Assembly (NCBI GenBank): GCA_024640205.1
Contig: JAHEFL010000038.1
Location: 1-9,698, forward strand
Direction: 5' to 3'
Source of the DNA: Flavobacteriales bacterium
GTDB lineage: Bacteria; Bacteroidota; Bacteroidia; Flavobacteriales_F; PHOS-HE28
DNA: 9,698 nucleotides
Below the pieces are notes generated by a model that was given only the letters and a program-made list of their open reading frames with translations, was not told the DNA's origin and made no database searches. A program made the translations under genes and the position numbers. Below, one piece after another: positions 1-6,971 of this stretch. Within the stretch, counting starts at the first letter, position 1. Each line of letters opens with the position of its first letter.

Positions 1-218
1 GCATCGCCCATGCAGCCCTGCATCAGGATGATCTGGCCATGAAGGACCTGCGTGCAGCGATCAAGCTCGATGAGACCATGCCGCAGACCCATGCACACCT
101 GGCCATCGTTCTGATCCGTAACCAACTTAAAGAGGATGCCTGCGCATCACTTGAAAAGGCCTTTGCGCTGGGCGATCATTCCGTGGAAGAATTGATATTG
201 GTGCATTGTTCTGAGTGA
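1..218 (+). CDS. TPR-repeat protein, C-terminal fragment (5' end outside window)
   Basis: The first complete codon begins at position 3, and 71 residues are readable before the TGA stop at 216-218. The sequence resembles tetratricopeptide repeats: an amphipathic helix pair containing AMKDLRAAIKLDE is followed by a second unit with ACASLEKAFALGD, showing the small-residue spacing (A..L..A..L) typical of TPR helices. TPRs are protein-interaction scaffolds, so no specific function can be given. The last residues, EELILVHCSE, depart from the repeat and look like a C-terminal cap. The gene ends about 40 nt before an intrinsic terminator, so it is probably transcribed separately from thrS. Its start, total length and any signal peptide lie outside the window. 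Confidence 0.75.
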   Translation, partial: IAHAALHQDDLAMKDLRAAIKLDETMPQTHAHLAIVLIRNQLKEDACASLEKAFALGDHSVEELILVHCSE

Positions 219-255
219 GTGTTCCGACCAGGACACCCGGATGACCACCGGGAAC

Positions 256-286
256 GAAGGGGCTGCCTATGGGTCGCCCCTTTGTT
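256..286 (+). terminator. Rho-independent terminator after the TPR gene
   Basis: AAGGGGC (257-263) pairs perfectly with GCCCCTT (276-282) around a 12-nt loop, and the T-rich stretch TTTGTT follows (281-286). It lies between the upstream TPR gene and thrS. It probably insulates thrS from upstream transcription, although a long loop and short T tract make it moderate in strength. Confidence 0.65.
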
Positions 287-316
287 AGTGGTACCGTTCC
301 CCGACCACGATCCCGC

Positions 317-324
317 TACATTTG
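317..324 (+). promoter_or_regulatory. Candidate Bacteroidota -7 promoter element for thrS
   Basis: TACATTTG matches the phylum consensus TAnnTTTG exactly. It lies after the upstream terminator and 42 nt before the thrS ATG, which would give a leader of roughly 35 nt. No good -33 TTTG box is present at the usual spacing; the closest TTTG, at 281-284, is too far upstream. The call therefore rests on the -7 match and its position. Confidence 0.45.
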
Positions 325-366
325 CCGCCCCGTAACGGCCATTCGTAAGGTCCATCGGGCTCAATA

Positions 367-2313
367 ATGAAGATCAATGTGACCCTTCCCGACGGTAATG
401 TTCGGGAATATGAAGAAGGAGCTACCGCTATGGAAGTGGCGCGAAGCATCAGCGAAGGCCTGGCGCGGAACGTACTTGCTGCCAAGGTGAATGATGAGGT
501 GCGGGACGCTGACCGGCCGCTACCGGGAGATTGCACGCTCTCCTTATTGACGTGGTCCGATCCGGAAGGAAAGAACACCTTCTGGCATAGTAGTGCCCAC
601 CTGTTGGCAGAGGCGTTGGAGGCGTTATACCCGGGGATCAAGTTCGGTATCGGGCCTCCCATTTCAAATGGGTTCTATTACGATGTGGATCTGGGTGACA
701 AGGTGCTCACGGACGCGGACTTCGCAGCCATCGAGGCCAAGATGAAAGAATTGGCTTTGCGGAAAAGCGTGTTCCAGCGGAGGGAGGTCCCGAAACAGGA
801 AGCCGTAGCCTATTACAGGGAGAAAGGCGACGAATACAAACTCGAACTTCTGGAGGGCCTGAGGGACGGTGAGATCACCTTTTACACGCAAGGCGACTTC
901 ACCGATCTATGCCGGGGTCCGCATATTCCCAATACCTCCTTCATCAAGGCCATCAAAGTAATGAGCTTGGCCGGGGCCTATTGGCGCGGTGATGAAAAGA
1001 GGAAGCAGTTGACCCGATTGTATGGGGTCACGTTCCCCAAGCAAAAGGAATTGGAAGAGCATCTCGCCATGCTGGAGGAGGCCAAGAAGCGCGATCATCG
1101 AAAGCTGGGCAGGGAATTGGAACTCTTCACCTTCAGCGAAAAAGTGGGTCAAGGACTACCGCTCTGGTTGCCCAAAGGTGCTGCCCTGCGGGAACGGTTG
1201 GTGAACTTCATGAAGACCGCACAGGAAAAGAGCGGTTATGAGCAGGTCTCCACCCCCCATATAGCGCATAAAGACCTTTACGTGACCAGCGGACATTACG
1301 AGAAATATGGAAAAGACAGTTTCCAGGCGATAAAGACACCGCATGAGGGCGAGGAATTCTTCCTGAAGCCCATGAATTGCCCCCATCATTGTGAGATCTA
1401 CAAGAGCCGGCCTCGCAGCTACAAGGAACTGCCCATCCGCTTGGCGGAATTCGGTACCGTGTACCGCTATGAACAAAGCGGTGAGTTGCACGGTCTCACC
1501 AGGGTACGTGGTTTCACCCAGGACGATGCCCACCTCTTCTGCAGGCCTGATCAAGTAAAAGATGAATTCAAAAAAGTAATTGACCTGGTACTCAAAGTAC
1601 TAAAGGCGCTAGATCTGAACGACTTTACGGCTCAGGTCAGCTTGCGGGACAAGGATGATCATTCGAAGTACATAGGTAGCGAGGAGAACTGGGCCAAGGC
1701 CGAATCGGACATTCAGGAGGCCGTCGGGGAAACGGATATGAAGTATGTCGTGGAATACGGTGAGGCGGCGTTCTATGGACCGAAATTGGACTTCATGGTG
1801 AATGATGCCTTGGGAAGGCAATGGCAACTGGGTACCATTCAGGTGGACTACAACCTGCCCGAGCGATTCGAACTGGAATTCGTCGGGAGTGATAACCAAA
1901 AACACCGCCCGGTCATGATACACCGGGCTCCTTTTGGTTCCCTCGAACGCTTCCTAGCGGTCGTGATCGAGCATACGGCGGGTCGTTTCCCATTATGGCT
2001 CGCTCCGGAGCAAGCGATCGTGCTTCCGATCAGCGACAAATTCGTGGAGAATGCCCGCGATATGGTCCGTATCCTGAAAGATTCCGATATTCGCGCCTCC
2101 GTTGACGAAAGGAACGAGAAAATAGGCAGGAAGATCCGCGATGCGGAGCTTGCCAAAAGTCCGTTCATGCTCATTATCGGGGAAAAAGAAGCCGCTGAAG
2201 GGACTTTATCCATCCGGGAACATGGCCAGGGAGACTTGGGCACCATGGCCCCGGACCGCTTTGCCACCATGGTGAACGAACGGATCGAAGCCCAACTCAG
2301 CGGTGATCGGTGA
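367..2313 (+). CDS. thrS: Threonyl-tRNA synthetase (ThrRS)
   Basis: This cytoplasmic class II synthetase charges tRNA-Thr with threonine. At 648 residues it is close to the E. coli enzyme (642). Domains in order are: an N-terminal TGS domain (about 1-62); the editing (SAD) domain, with H74 and H78 in HSSAH and C182 and H186 in CRGPH; the catalytic core (about 245-535); and a C-terminal anticodon-binding domain (about 545-648). The three zinc ligands that select threonine are visible: C338 in PMNCPHH, H389 in DDAHLF and H519 in MIHRA. Class II motif 2 appears around [20 protein letters not shown]. The ATG at 367 starts directly on the TGS domain ([10 protein letters not shown]). There is no Shine-Dalgarno sequence, as is usual in this phylum. 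The infC start lies 28 nt after the stop, consistent with a thrS-infC-rpmI-rplT operon. Confidence 0.98.
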   Translation: MKINVTLPDGNVREYEEGATAMEVARSISEGLARNVLAAKVNDEVRDADRPLPGDCTLSLLTWSDPEGKNTFWHSSAHLLAEALEALYPGIKFGIGPPISNGFYYDVDLGDKVLTDADFAAIEAKMKELALRKSVFQRREVPKQEAVAYYREKGDEYKLELLEGLRDGEITFYTQGDFTDLCRGPHIPNTSFIKAIKVMSLAGAYWRGDEKRKQLTRLYGVTFPKQKELEEHLAMLEEAKKRDHRKLGRELELFTFSEKVGQGLPLWLPKGAALRERLVNFMKTAQEKSGYEQVSTPHIAHKDLYVTSGHYEKYGKDSFQAIKTPHEGEEFFLKPMNCPHHCEIYKSRPRSYKELPIRLAEFGTVYRYEQSGELHGLTRVRGFTQDDAHLFCRPDQVKDEFKKVIDLVLKVLKALDLNDFTAQVSLRDKDDHSKYIGSEENWAKAESDIQEAVGETDMKYVVEYGEAAFYGPKLDFMVNDALGRQWQLGTIQVDYNLPERFELEFVGSDNQKHRPVMIHRAPFGSLERFLAVVIEHTAGRFPLWLAPEQAIVLPISDKFVENARDMVRILKDSDIRASVDERNEKIGRKIRDAELAKSPFMLIIGEKEAAEGTLSIREHGQGDLGTMAPDRFATMVNERIEAQLSGDR

Positions 2314-2341
2314 ACAACGAACAGGAACGAAAAAGAACTAA

Positions 2342-2932
2342 GTGGCAGGACCTTTCTTCAAGCGACCCGGTGGATCGAGACCTGGTGGACGTCGCCCTTA
2401 TAGGGGACGGGTGATCAAAGAGGATCCGCATCGGATCAACGATCGGATCACAGGGGTGAATGAGGTACGCTTGGTGGGAGACAACTTGGAGCAAGGGGTC
2501 TACCCCCTCCGGGAAGCCCAGCGAATGGCAGAGGACATGGGACTCGATCTGGTGGAGATCAGTGGTTCAGCCGATCCTCCTGTTTGCCGGATCATTGAAT
2601 ACAAGAAGTTCCTTTACGACCTGAAGAAGAAGCAGAAGGAGATCAAGGCGAAACAGGCCACGGTGGAGATGAAGGAGATCCGCTTCGGCCCCAACACCGA
2701 CGAACACGACCAGAATTTCAAATTGAAGCATGCACGGAAGTTCCTGGAGGATGGTCACAAGGTGAAAGCCTTCGTATTCTTCCGAGGAAGGACCATCGTA
2801 TTCAAGGAGCGGGGCGAGATCCTACTTTTGAAGTTCGCCCAAGAATTGGAGGATATCGCGATCGTGGAGCAAATGCCGAAGTTGGAAGGAAAACGGATGA
2901 TCATGTACCTGATCCCAAAAAAGAAGAAGTAA
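2342..2932 (+). CDS. infC: Translation initiation factor IF-3
   Basis: IF-3 binds the 30S subunit, prevents premature 50S joining and checks start codon and initiator tRNA. The 196-residue product has a basic Gly/Arg/Pro-rich N-terminal tail (1-28), then the IF3-N domain from HRINDRI (30-36) through EVRLVGDN to the signature region [12 protein letters not shown] (82-93). A lysine-rich linker helix (94-110) leads to the IF3-C domain from [13 protein letters not shown] to the lysine tail. The start is GTG. An in-frame TAA lies immediately before it (2339-2341), and the first in-frame ATG encodes M62, inside the conserved domain, so GTG is the earliest possible start and the best one. The gene sits between thrS and rpmI, the classic order for this translation cluster. 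Confidence 0.96.
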   Translation: MAGPFFKRPGGSRPGGRRPYRGRVIKEDPHRINDRITGVNEVRLVGDNLEQGVYPLREAQRMAEDMGLDLVEISGSADPPVCRIIEYKKFLYDLKKKQKEIKAKQATVEMKEIRFGPNTDEHDQNFKLKHARKFLEDGHKVKAFVFFRGRTIVFKERGEILLLKFAQELEDIAIVEQMPKLEGKRMIMYLIPKKKK

Positions 2933-2941
2933 TCCCGATGA

Positions 2942-2956
2942 ACGCCGGCCAGGCGT
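2942..2956 (+). other. Small hairpin in the infC-rpmI gap
   Basis: ACGCC (2942-2946) can pair with GGCGT (2952-2956) around the loop GGCCA, just after the infC stop. It lacks a T tract, so it is not a usual terminator. It could be a processing or regulatory hairpin in the operon mRNA, but a 5-bp stem may also arise by chance. Confidence 0.25.
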
Positions 2957-2975
2957 CAAGACAATTTCAATAGGA

Positions 2976-2993
2976 ACACGACCAACACGACCA
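2976..2993 (+). repeat. Tandem ACACGACCA x2 upstream of rpmI
   Basis: The 9-mer ACACGACCA occurs twice back to back (2976-2984 and 2985-2993), ending 6 nt before the rpmI ATG. A third exact copy precedes rplT at 3271-3279. The shared position in ribosomal-protein leaders, in a phylum that seldom uses Shine-Dalgarno pairing, suggests a translational leader element. No function is established from sequence alone. Confidence 0.5.
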
Positions 2994-2999
2994 CAGGCC

Positions 3000-3191
3000 A
3001 TGCCTAAGATGAAGACCAAGTCCGGTGCTAAAAAGCGGTTCAAGCTGACCGGTACAGGCAAGATCAAACGCAAACATGCGTACAAGAGCCACATCCTGAC
3101 CAAGAAGGAGACCAAAAGGAAGCACAACCTTACGAAAATGACGTTGGTGCATCCGGCTGATGAGAAGAACATCCTCTCACTCCTCAAATAG
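3000..3191 (+). CDS. rpmI: 50S ribosomal protein bL35
   Basis: This is a small, strongly basic protein of 63 residues, close to the usual 64-66 of bL35. It has the family's N-terminal pattern [15 protein letters not shown], followed by [15 protein letters not shown] and the later block [12 protein letters not shown], as in bacterial L35. It is a structural component of the large ribosomal subunit. The ATG at 3000 is fixed by the universally conserved MPKMKT start. It lies 67 nt after infC and 103 nt before rplT, in the standard infC-rpmI-rplT order, and the three genes are very probably cotranscribed. Confidence 0.97.
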   Translation: MPKMKTKSGAKKRFKLTGTGKIKRKHAYKSHILTKKETKRKHNLTKMTLVHPADEKNILSLLK

Positions 3192-3294
3192 GGACCCGAT
3201 CGCACCCGGGTGTGAATAGGTAGCGTTAACCAGGGCGTGATGCACCAAAGATCCCGTATCAACGGGGCGCACACGACCAAAAACCCAAGGCAAA
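3192..3294 (+). promoter_or_regulatory. rpmI-rplT intergenic leader, candidate bL20 autoregulatory region
   Basis: This 103-nt gap is long for a ribosomal-protein operon. It contains two small inverted repeats: CGCAC/GTGTG around CCGG (3201-3214, one G-U pair) and CCCGT/ACGGG around ATCA (3253-3266). A copy of ACACGACCA (3271-3279) ends 15 nt before the rplT start. In other bacteria bL20 represses this operon by binding mRNA that mimics its 23S rRNA site. Whether this leader does the same is inference; I did not recognise a known L20-leader consensus. Confidence 0.3.
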
Positions 3295-3639
3295 ATGCCA
3301 CGTAGTACCAATAAAGTAGCCAGCCGCGCACGCCGAAAGAAGGTGTTGGACATGGCCAAGGGCAGCTTCGGCGCCCGGAAGAACGTATTTACCGTAGCCA
3401 AGAACAGTGTCGAGAAGGGCTTGTTGCATGCCTACGACGGGAGGAAGTTGAAGAAACGCGATTTCCGCGGTCTCTGGATCCAACGGATCAATGCTGCCGC
3501 TCGGACCAATGGGATCAGCTACAGCGTACTGATGTCCCGCCTGAAGAAGGCGAACATCGATCTGGACCGGAAGGCCCTGGCAGAGATCGCCTACTCCGAT
3601 GCCGCGGCGTTCACGGCCATCGTGAACAAGGTCAAATGA
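3295..3639 (+). CDS. rplT: 50S ribosomal protein bL20
   Basis: This basic protein binds 23S rRNA, is needed early in large-subunit assembly and represses its own operon in several bacteria. Its 114 residues match the family length. Recognisable blocks are the N-terminal arm [18 protein letters not shown], then [16 protein letters not shown] (family GYRGRRSRLYRTAKE region), then the conserved [18 protein letters not shown] (53-70) and [20 protein letters not shown] (73-92), and a C-terminal domain ending AIVNKVK. It is the last gene of the translation cluster and is followed after 27 nt by a strong intrinsic terminator. Confidence 0.97.
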   Translation: MPRSTNKVASRARRKKVLDMAKGSFGARKNVFTVAKNSVEKGLLHAYDGRKLKKRDFRGLWIQRINAAARTNGISYSVLMSRLKKANIDLDRKALAEIAYSDAAAFTAIVNKVK

Positions 3640-3666
3640 ACTGGGATCGGTCCCGGAAATTTGCTG

Positions 3667-3692
3667 AAAGGGCCTGTGTAGGGCCCTTTCTT
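3667..3692 (+). terminator. Rho-independent terminator of the thrS-rplT operon
   Basis: AAAGGGCC (3667-3674) pairs with GGCCCTTT (3682-3689) in an 8-bp perfect stem with a 7-nt loop, and CTT follows. It lies 27 nt after the rplT stop and is a convincing operon end. It also shows that the open frame continuing from 3636 across this hairpin is not the true start of the next gene. Confidence 0.85.
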
Positions 3693-3710
3693 AATGGGCA
3701 TGATCCGACA

Positions 3711-3734
3711 TCGCGATCGCAGAGCGAAGCGCGA
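3711..3734 (+). other. Small hairpin upstream of the endonuclease gene
   Basis: TCGCG (3711-3715) pairs with CGCGA (3730-3734), and inside it TCGC (3717-3720) pairs with GCGA (3724-3727) around AGA, leaving a 1x2 internal loop. It ends 21 nt before the endonuclease start codon. It may be an operator or mRNA hairpin, but the biology is unknown and the sequence is low in complexity. Confidence 0.25.
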
Positions 3735-3755
3735 GCACGACCTAATTTTAACCGC

Positions 3756-4787
3756 ATGCGAGGATGCCTGCTGTACATTCCATTGCTCTTCGGTCCTTCC
3801 TTGCATGGGCAGCCGCCACCAGGATATTATGATCAGGCAGCAGGCTTGACCGGCACAGCCTTATTGGAAGCATTCAACGACATCATATCCGGACATACGG
3901 TGCTCCCGAATAACGCGCTATGGGCCGCGTTCGAATTGACGGATTCGAAGGACGACGGAAGCGTATGGGATATGTACTCGGATGATCCGGCCAGCACACC
4001 GGCATACACCTATCAATTCGTAACGGATCAGTGTGGCACCTATGACAGTGAAGGCGATTGTTTCAACCGGGAGCACAGCTTCCCCCAAAGTTGGTACGGG
4101 AGCCTCACACCCATGAGCACCGATCTTTTCCACCTATACCCTACTGATGCATGGGTGAACCAGCAGCGCGGGAATTGGCCTTATGGAAAGGTGACCTCGC
4201 CGGATTGGACAAGCATTAATGGTAGTAAAAGGGGACCATGTGCCTGGCCCGGGTGCACAGGGACCGTTTTCGAACCGATCGACGCGTATAAGGGCGATCT
4301 GGCAAGAAGCTATTTCTATATGCTCACTAGGTATCTACCTCAACTCGATCAGTGGACTAGCCCGATGATGGCATCCGGAGAGCTATCGGAATGGGCGGAG
4401 TCCCTCCTACTATCTTGGCATACAATTGATCCGGTCAGCCCTAAGGAGATCGAACGGAACAATACCGTATTCGCGCTCCAGCACAACCGGAATCCATATA
4501 TCGACCAACCGGAATTGGTATACGCTATTTGGGGACCGGAGGCTGGTATTTACGGGACCTCGATCGCCCCCCCCAGGATCTGGGCTCATGGCGATGTGTT
4601 GGTCGTAGATCTGGAACGGGAGGTCCCATGGGCTTTCGTGAGGGTAATGGATCTGTCTGGGAGGATGGTAATGGCCGCTGCCCTGACCGAGGAAAGGAGC
4701 GAACATGCGTTGAACTTGGCCCCAGGAGCCTACGTTGTGGTGGTTATAACAAGGGATCTCGTGAGCACCACGAGCATCATCCACTAG
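3756..4787 (+). CDS. Secreted endonuclease I family nuclease with T9SS C-terminal sorting domain
   Basis: This is probably a non-specific extracellular DNase/RNase of the bacterial endonuclease I family (EndA-like, His-Me finger fold). The 343-residue product starts at MRGCLLYIPLLFGPSLHG, a short signal peptide. The nuclease core holds NREHSFPQSWYG (104-115, with the expected catalytic histidine H108), DLFHLYPTDAWVN (123-135) followed by RGNWPYG (138-144), and NRNPYIDQPE (244-253). The last ~70 residues form a beta-rich tail, with VRVMDLSGRMV and LNLAPGAYVVVVI before TTSIIH. This fits the type A sorting domain removed after passage through the type IX system. The frame is open back to 3636 but would cross the rplT terminator, so the ATG at 3756 is preferred. 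The gene ends tail to tail with the flavoprotein gene. A role in nutrient or phosphate scavenging is inference. Confidence 0.92.
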   Translation: MRGCLLYIPLLFGPSLHGQPPPGYYDQAAGLTGTALLEAFNDIISGHTVLPNNALWAAFELTDSKDDGSVWDMYSDDPASTPAYTYQFVTDQCGTYDSEGDCFNREHSFPQSWYGSLTPMSTDLFHLYPTDAWVNQQRGNWPYGKVTSPDWTSINGSKRGPCAWPGCTGTVFEPIDAYKGDLARSYFYMLTRYLPQLDQWTSPMMASGELSEWAESLLLSWHTIDPVSPKEIERNNTVFALQHNRNPYIDQPELVYAIWGPEAGIYGTSIAPPRIWAHGDVLVVDLEREVPWAFVRVMDLSGRMVMAAALTEERSEHALNLAPGAYVVVVITRDLVSTTSIIH

Positions 4788-6010
4788 GCGGGATATTCAT
4801 CGGCCAGCCTACCAGCTAAGTACCCTGTGGTCCAGGCAGCCTGGAAATTAAACCCACCTGTGATCCCGTCGATATCGAGGACCTCACCAGCGAAGTATAA
4901 GCCTGGGATCAATTTGCTTTGAAGTGTCAATGGGTCCACTTCATCCAATGATACTCCGCCTGCAGTGACGAACTCCTCCTTGAAGGTGGTTTTTCCGACC
5001 ACGTCATAGCGATCATTAGTCAAGCGATCGATCAACCGGTTCCGTTCCTTTTTGGGGACCCTACCCCAAGATGTGGTGGGATCGATCCCGGCCGATACCA
5101 AATGATAATTCCACGCTCTTTTTGGTATCGGGAACGAACTGATGTTCCGGGCTTGCTTCGAGCGTATGATTCCATCCGCCTCACGAAAAGTATCCCTGAT
5201 CTGTTCTTCGTTCATACCGTCGACCCAATTCACCTGGATCGTGAACCGATAGTTCTTTTCATGGGTCCAACGCGCTCCGAAGGCACTGAGACGCAGGATG
5301 GCCGGACCACTCATTCCCCAATGCGTGATCAATAAAGGCCCTGTGCTTTCAAGGTCAGTGCTGATCAACCGAATGCGTGCTGATGGAATCACGACCCCCA
5401 TGAGCTCGTGTAACGCTGCGTTTGGAATGTTGAACGTGAACAGTGACGGGACAGGCCGGATGATGCTATGGCCCAACGCGCTAACTCGATCGTATCCACG
5501 TGGGTCCGGATGACCGCCTGTTGTGATGATCACTTTATCGGCCGGATATTCACGGCCCGTGTCCAAGTTCAATGCAAATCCGCCATTTGCAAGTGGTTTG
5601 ATGAACTTGACACCGCTGCTCAAAAGCACTCTGACACCAAGTTTATCAGCTCGTTCCTGAAGTGCCTGGATGACCGTTCCGGAATCATCCGTTACCGGGA
5701 ACATTCGTCCATCCTCCTCGGTCTTCAACTGCACCCCCATGTCGGCGAAGCGATCCACAGTATCCCGGGTCGAGAACGCTTTGAATGACCGGCGCAGGAA
5801 CCGCTCACCGCGAGGATAATTGGCCGACAATGTTCTGCTATCGAAACACGCGTGACAGACATTGCATCGGCCGCCGCCGCTGACACGGACCTTGGAAAGG
5901 ACCTTGTTGCTCTTCTCGAGGATCGTGACCTGTGCCCTGGGCCAATGTTCTTTGACACTGATCGCTGCGAAATACCCCGCGGCACCAGCACCTGCGATGG
6001 CTACGCGCAT
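4784..6010 (-). CDS. NAD(P)/FAD-dependent oxidoreductase, HI0933/YhiN family
   Basis: This is a predicted cytoplasmic flavoprotein of 408 residues, close to the ~400 typical of the HI0933-like family (YhiN; BaiN-type enzymes are also placed here). The start MRVAIAGAGAAGYFAAISVK carries the dinucleotide-binding motif GAGAAG (7-12). Family blocks follow: KVRVSGGGRCNV (40-51), TTGGHPDPRGYD (163-174), LLITHWGMSGPAIL (226-239), TAGGVSLDEVDPLTLQSK (349-366), and the C-terminal FAD segment LYFAGEVLDIDGITGG (371-386) followed by FNFQAAWTTGY. The frame is open for 50 more codons upstream, but that stretch is not family-like and begins inside a large inverted repeat, so the start at 6010 is preferred. 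The true substrate is unknown. Its stop codon overlaps that of the convergent nuclease gene. Confidence 0.92.
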   Translation of the reverse strand: MRVAIAGAGAAGYFAAISVKEHWPRAQVTILEKSNKVLSKVRVSGGGRCNVCHACFDSRTLSANYPRGERFLRRSFKAFSTRDTVDRFADMGVQLKTEEDGRMFPVTDDSGTVIQALQERADKLGVRVLLSSGVKFIKPLANGGFALNLDTGREYPADKVIITTGGHPDPRGYDRVSALGHSIIRPVPSLFTFNIPNAALHELMGVVIPSARIRLISTDLESTGPLLITHWGMSGPAILRLSAFGARWTHEKNYRFTIQVNWVDGMNEEQIRDTFREADGIIRSKQARNISSFPIPKRAWNYHLVSAGIDPTTSWGRVPKKERNRLIDRLTNDRYDVVGKTTFKEEFVTAGGVSLDEVDPLTLQSKLIPGLYFAGEVLDIDGITGGFNFQAAWTTGYLAGRLADEYPA

Positions 6011-6160
6011 GACGTTCCTATGCTCCCGAGATTCATGAATATGGGGCCCTGGCATATGCTTGTTCGATCCCAAGCTCCGATCACCGTGGCGAAAGTTACC
6101 TGGTGGCATGAATGCGCGATCCATTCTGACCGGCACAGCAATGGTCGGATACATTCTCAA

Positions 6161-6212
6161 ATGAATCGGAGCGTCCCTTCCGATACCCTTGGAAGGGATG
6201 TTCCAAATTCAT
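6161..6212. repeat. 52-nt imperfect inverted repeat
   Basis: TCCCTTCC (6174-6181) pairs perfectly with GGAAGGGA (6191-6198) around a 9-nt loop. Pairing continues outward through 6168-6173 with 6199-6204 (two G-U pairs as RNA). After a 1x2 internal loop, ATGAAT (6161-6166) pairs with ATTCAT (6207-6212). The total is about 20 paired positions. It has no T tract, so it is not an ordinary terminator. It could be an operator, an mRNA leader structure or a REP-like dispersed repeat. Confidence 0.7.
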
Positions 6213-6265
6213 CGGAGACCTTGTGCAGTAAGGCTTCCAGCATTACGGCACGCCATTGGATAAGC

Positions 6266-6272
6266 AAGGAGG
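6266..6272 (+). promoter_or_regulatory. Shine-Dalgarno-like AAGGAGG at unusual spacing
   Basis: AAGGAGG is a strong anti-SD match but ends 16 nt before the OMP ATG at 6289, much farther than a working site normally lies. No in-frame start exists between it and the ATG. Given the phylum's weak use of SD pairing, it may be accidental. Confidence 0.25.
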
Positions 6273-6288
6273 ACCAATTCCTGGAACC

Positions 6289-6894
6289 ATGAAAAAGATC
6301 ATGCTTACCGCGACTTTCATCGTCGCACTATTCTCTGGTTACGCACAATTCCAGATCAACCCGCAGTTGGGCGTCAATTATCAGCGCCTCACCTCTCCCA
6401 GCGAGAATACCGATTATAAAGCGGCCATGGGTTGGATGGTCGGCGTGGACCTTCGCTTCGGTGATAGGGTTTACATCCAGCCTGGCGCATTCCTCGGACG
6501 TGGTGCAACCGTGATCCAACAAAACTTCAATGATACGTTGACCATCGAGGATGACCTGGTTCGGACCAGCCTGAAACTCCGCACCCTGGTGGGATACCGT
6601 ATCATCGATAGCTATCAATTCGACCTTCGCTTTGCCATGGGGCCTAGCTATGATGTATTAATGAGCGTTGACGACCGCCGGGGTAACATCAGTTGGGACA
6701 AAGCTGATTTCACCAAAGGGTCCTGGAATATCGATGCGGCTCTTGGTTTCGACATGGGCCTGGTCACCGTGGAACCAAGTGTGAGCTTCGGCCTCAGTAA
6801 GGTCTTCAATGAGGACATCGCCGTTCAAGAGATCAGTTCCAAGTACCTGACCTACGGATTGACCATTGGCTTCAATATCGGCAACGACGATTAA
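6289..6894 (+). CDS. Outer-membrane beta-barrel protein (porin family-like)
   Basis: This is a small predicted outer-membrane barrel of 201 residues. The signal peptide MKKIMLTATFIVALFSGYAQ ends at a typical Ala-Gln cleavage site, followed by FQINPQLGVNYQRL. The mature part alternates polar and hydrophobic residues in amphipathic strands with Gly/aromatic edges, for example GWMVGVDLRFGDRVYIQPGAFLG (as strands at 48-56 and 61-70), TSLKLRTLVGYRI, FDLRFAMGPSYDV and YLTYGLTIGFNIG at the end. This is the layout of the outer-membrane beta-barrel families common in Bacteroidota. It ends in NDD rather than the usual aromatic C-terminal residue. The ATG at 6289 is chosen because it begins the signal peptide; the frame extends to a TTG at 6256 with no signal-like sequence. 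Cargo or function cannot be inferred. Confidence 0.85.
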   Translation: MKKIMLTATFIVALFSGYAQFQINPQLGVNYQRLTSPSENTDYKAAMGWMVGVDLRFGDRVYIQPGAFLGRGATVIQQNFNDTLTIEDDLVRTSLKLRTLVGYRIIDSYQFDLRFAMGPSYDVLMSVDDRRGNISWDKADFTKGSWNIDAALGFDMGLVTVEPSVSFGLSKVFNEDIAVQEISSKYLTYGLTIGFNIGNDD

Positions 6895-6912
6895 CACACC
6901 CGCACCCTTTCC

Positions 6913-6950
6913 TATTGAAAAGGCCTGCAACATTGCGGGCCTTTTCAATA
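6913..6950. terminator. Bidirectional intrinsic terminator between convergent genes
   Basis: TATTGAAAAGGCCTGC (6913-6928) pairs with GCGGGCCTTTTCAATA (6935-6950). This is a 16-bp stem with a single T-G pair and the 6-nt loop AACATT. The A-run and T-run in the two arms let it work on both strands. It can end the OMP transcript from the left and the two-helix membrane protein transcript from the right. Confidence 0.9.
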
Positions 6951-6971
6951 TCGCTTTGGACCTGTGGGAAA

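Larger units (their letters stand above)
6011..6288. promoter_or_regulatory. Divergent intergenic region between flavoprotein and OMP genes
   Basis: This 278-bp gap must hold the promoters of both flanking genes. I found no exact TAnnTTTG on either strand. The best minus-strand match is TAACTTTC (6098-6091, 7 of 8), about 80 nt from the flavoprotein start and without a clear -33 box. The gap contains the palindrome ATTCATGAAT (6031-6040), an ATGAAT at 6108-6113 and the 52-nt inverted repeat listed separately. Confidence 0.4.

Noticed and set aside
1156..2270. Long minus-strand open frames inside thrS (1156-1554 and 1848-2270)
   Set aside because: They are antisense to a full-length, motif-complete synthetase and show no recognisable domains; this is expected from codon bias in the real frame.
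2822..3331. 169-codon minus-strand open frame across infC, rpmI and rplT
   Set aside because: It overlaps three certain translation genes on the opposite strand, and its composition looks like a shadow of basic ribosomal proteins.
3743..3750. TAATTTTA as a -7 element for the nuclease gene
   Set aside because: It lacks the final G and ends 5 nt before the ATG, which would leave almost no leader.
3636..3755. Upstream extension of the endonuclease I frame overlapping the rplT stop
   Set aside because: It would read through a strong terminator and put 40 non-signal residues before a good signal peptide; the start at 3756 is better.
6011..6160. Fifty-codon N-terminal extension of the flavoprotein
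   Set aside because: The dinucleotide-binding motif normally begins at the N-terminus, as it does from 6010, and the extension has no family similarity.
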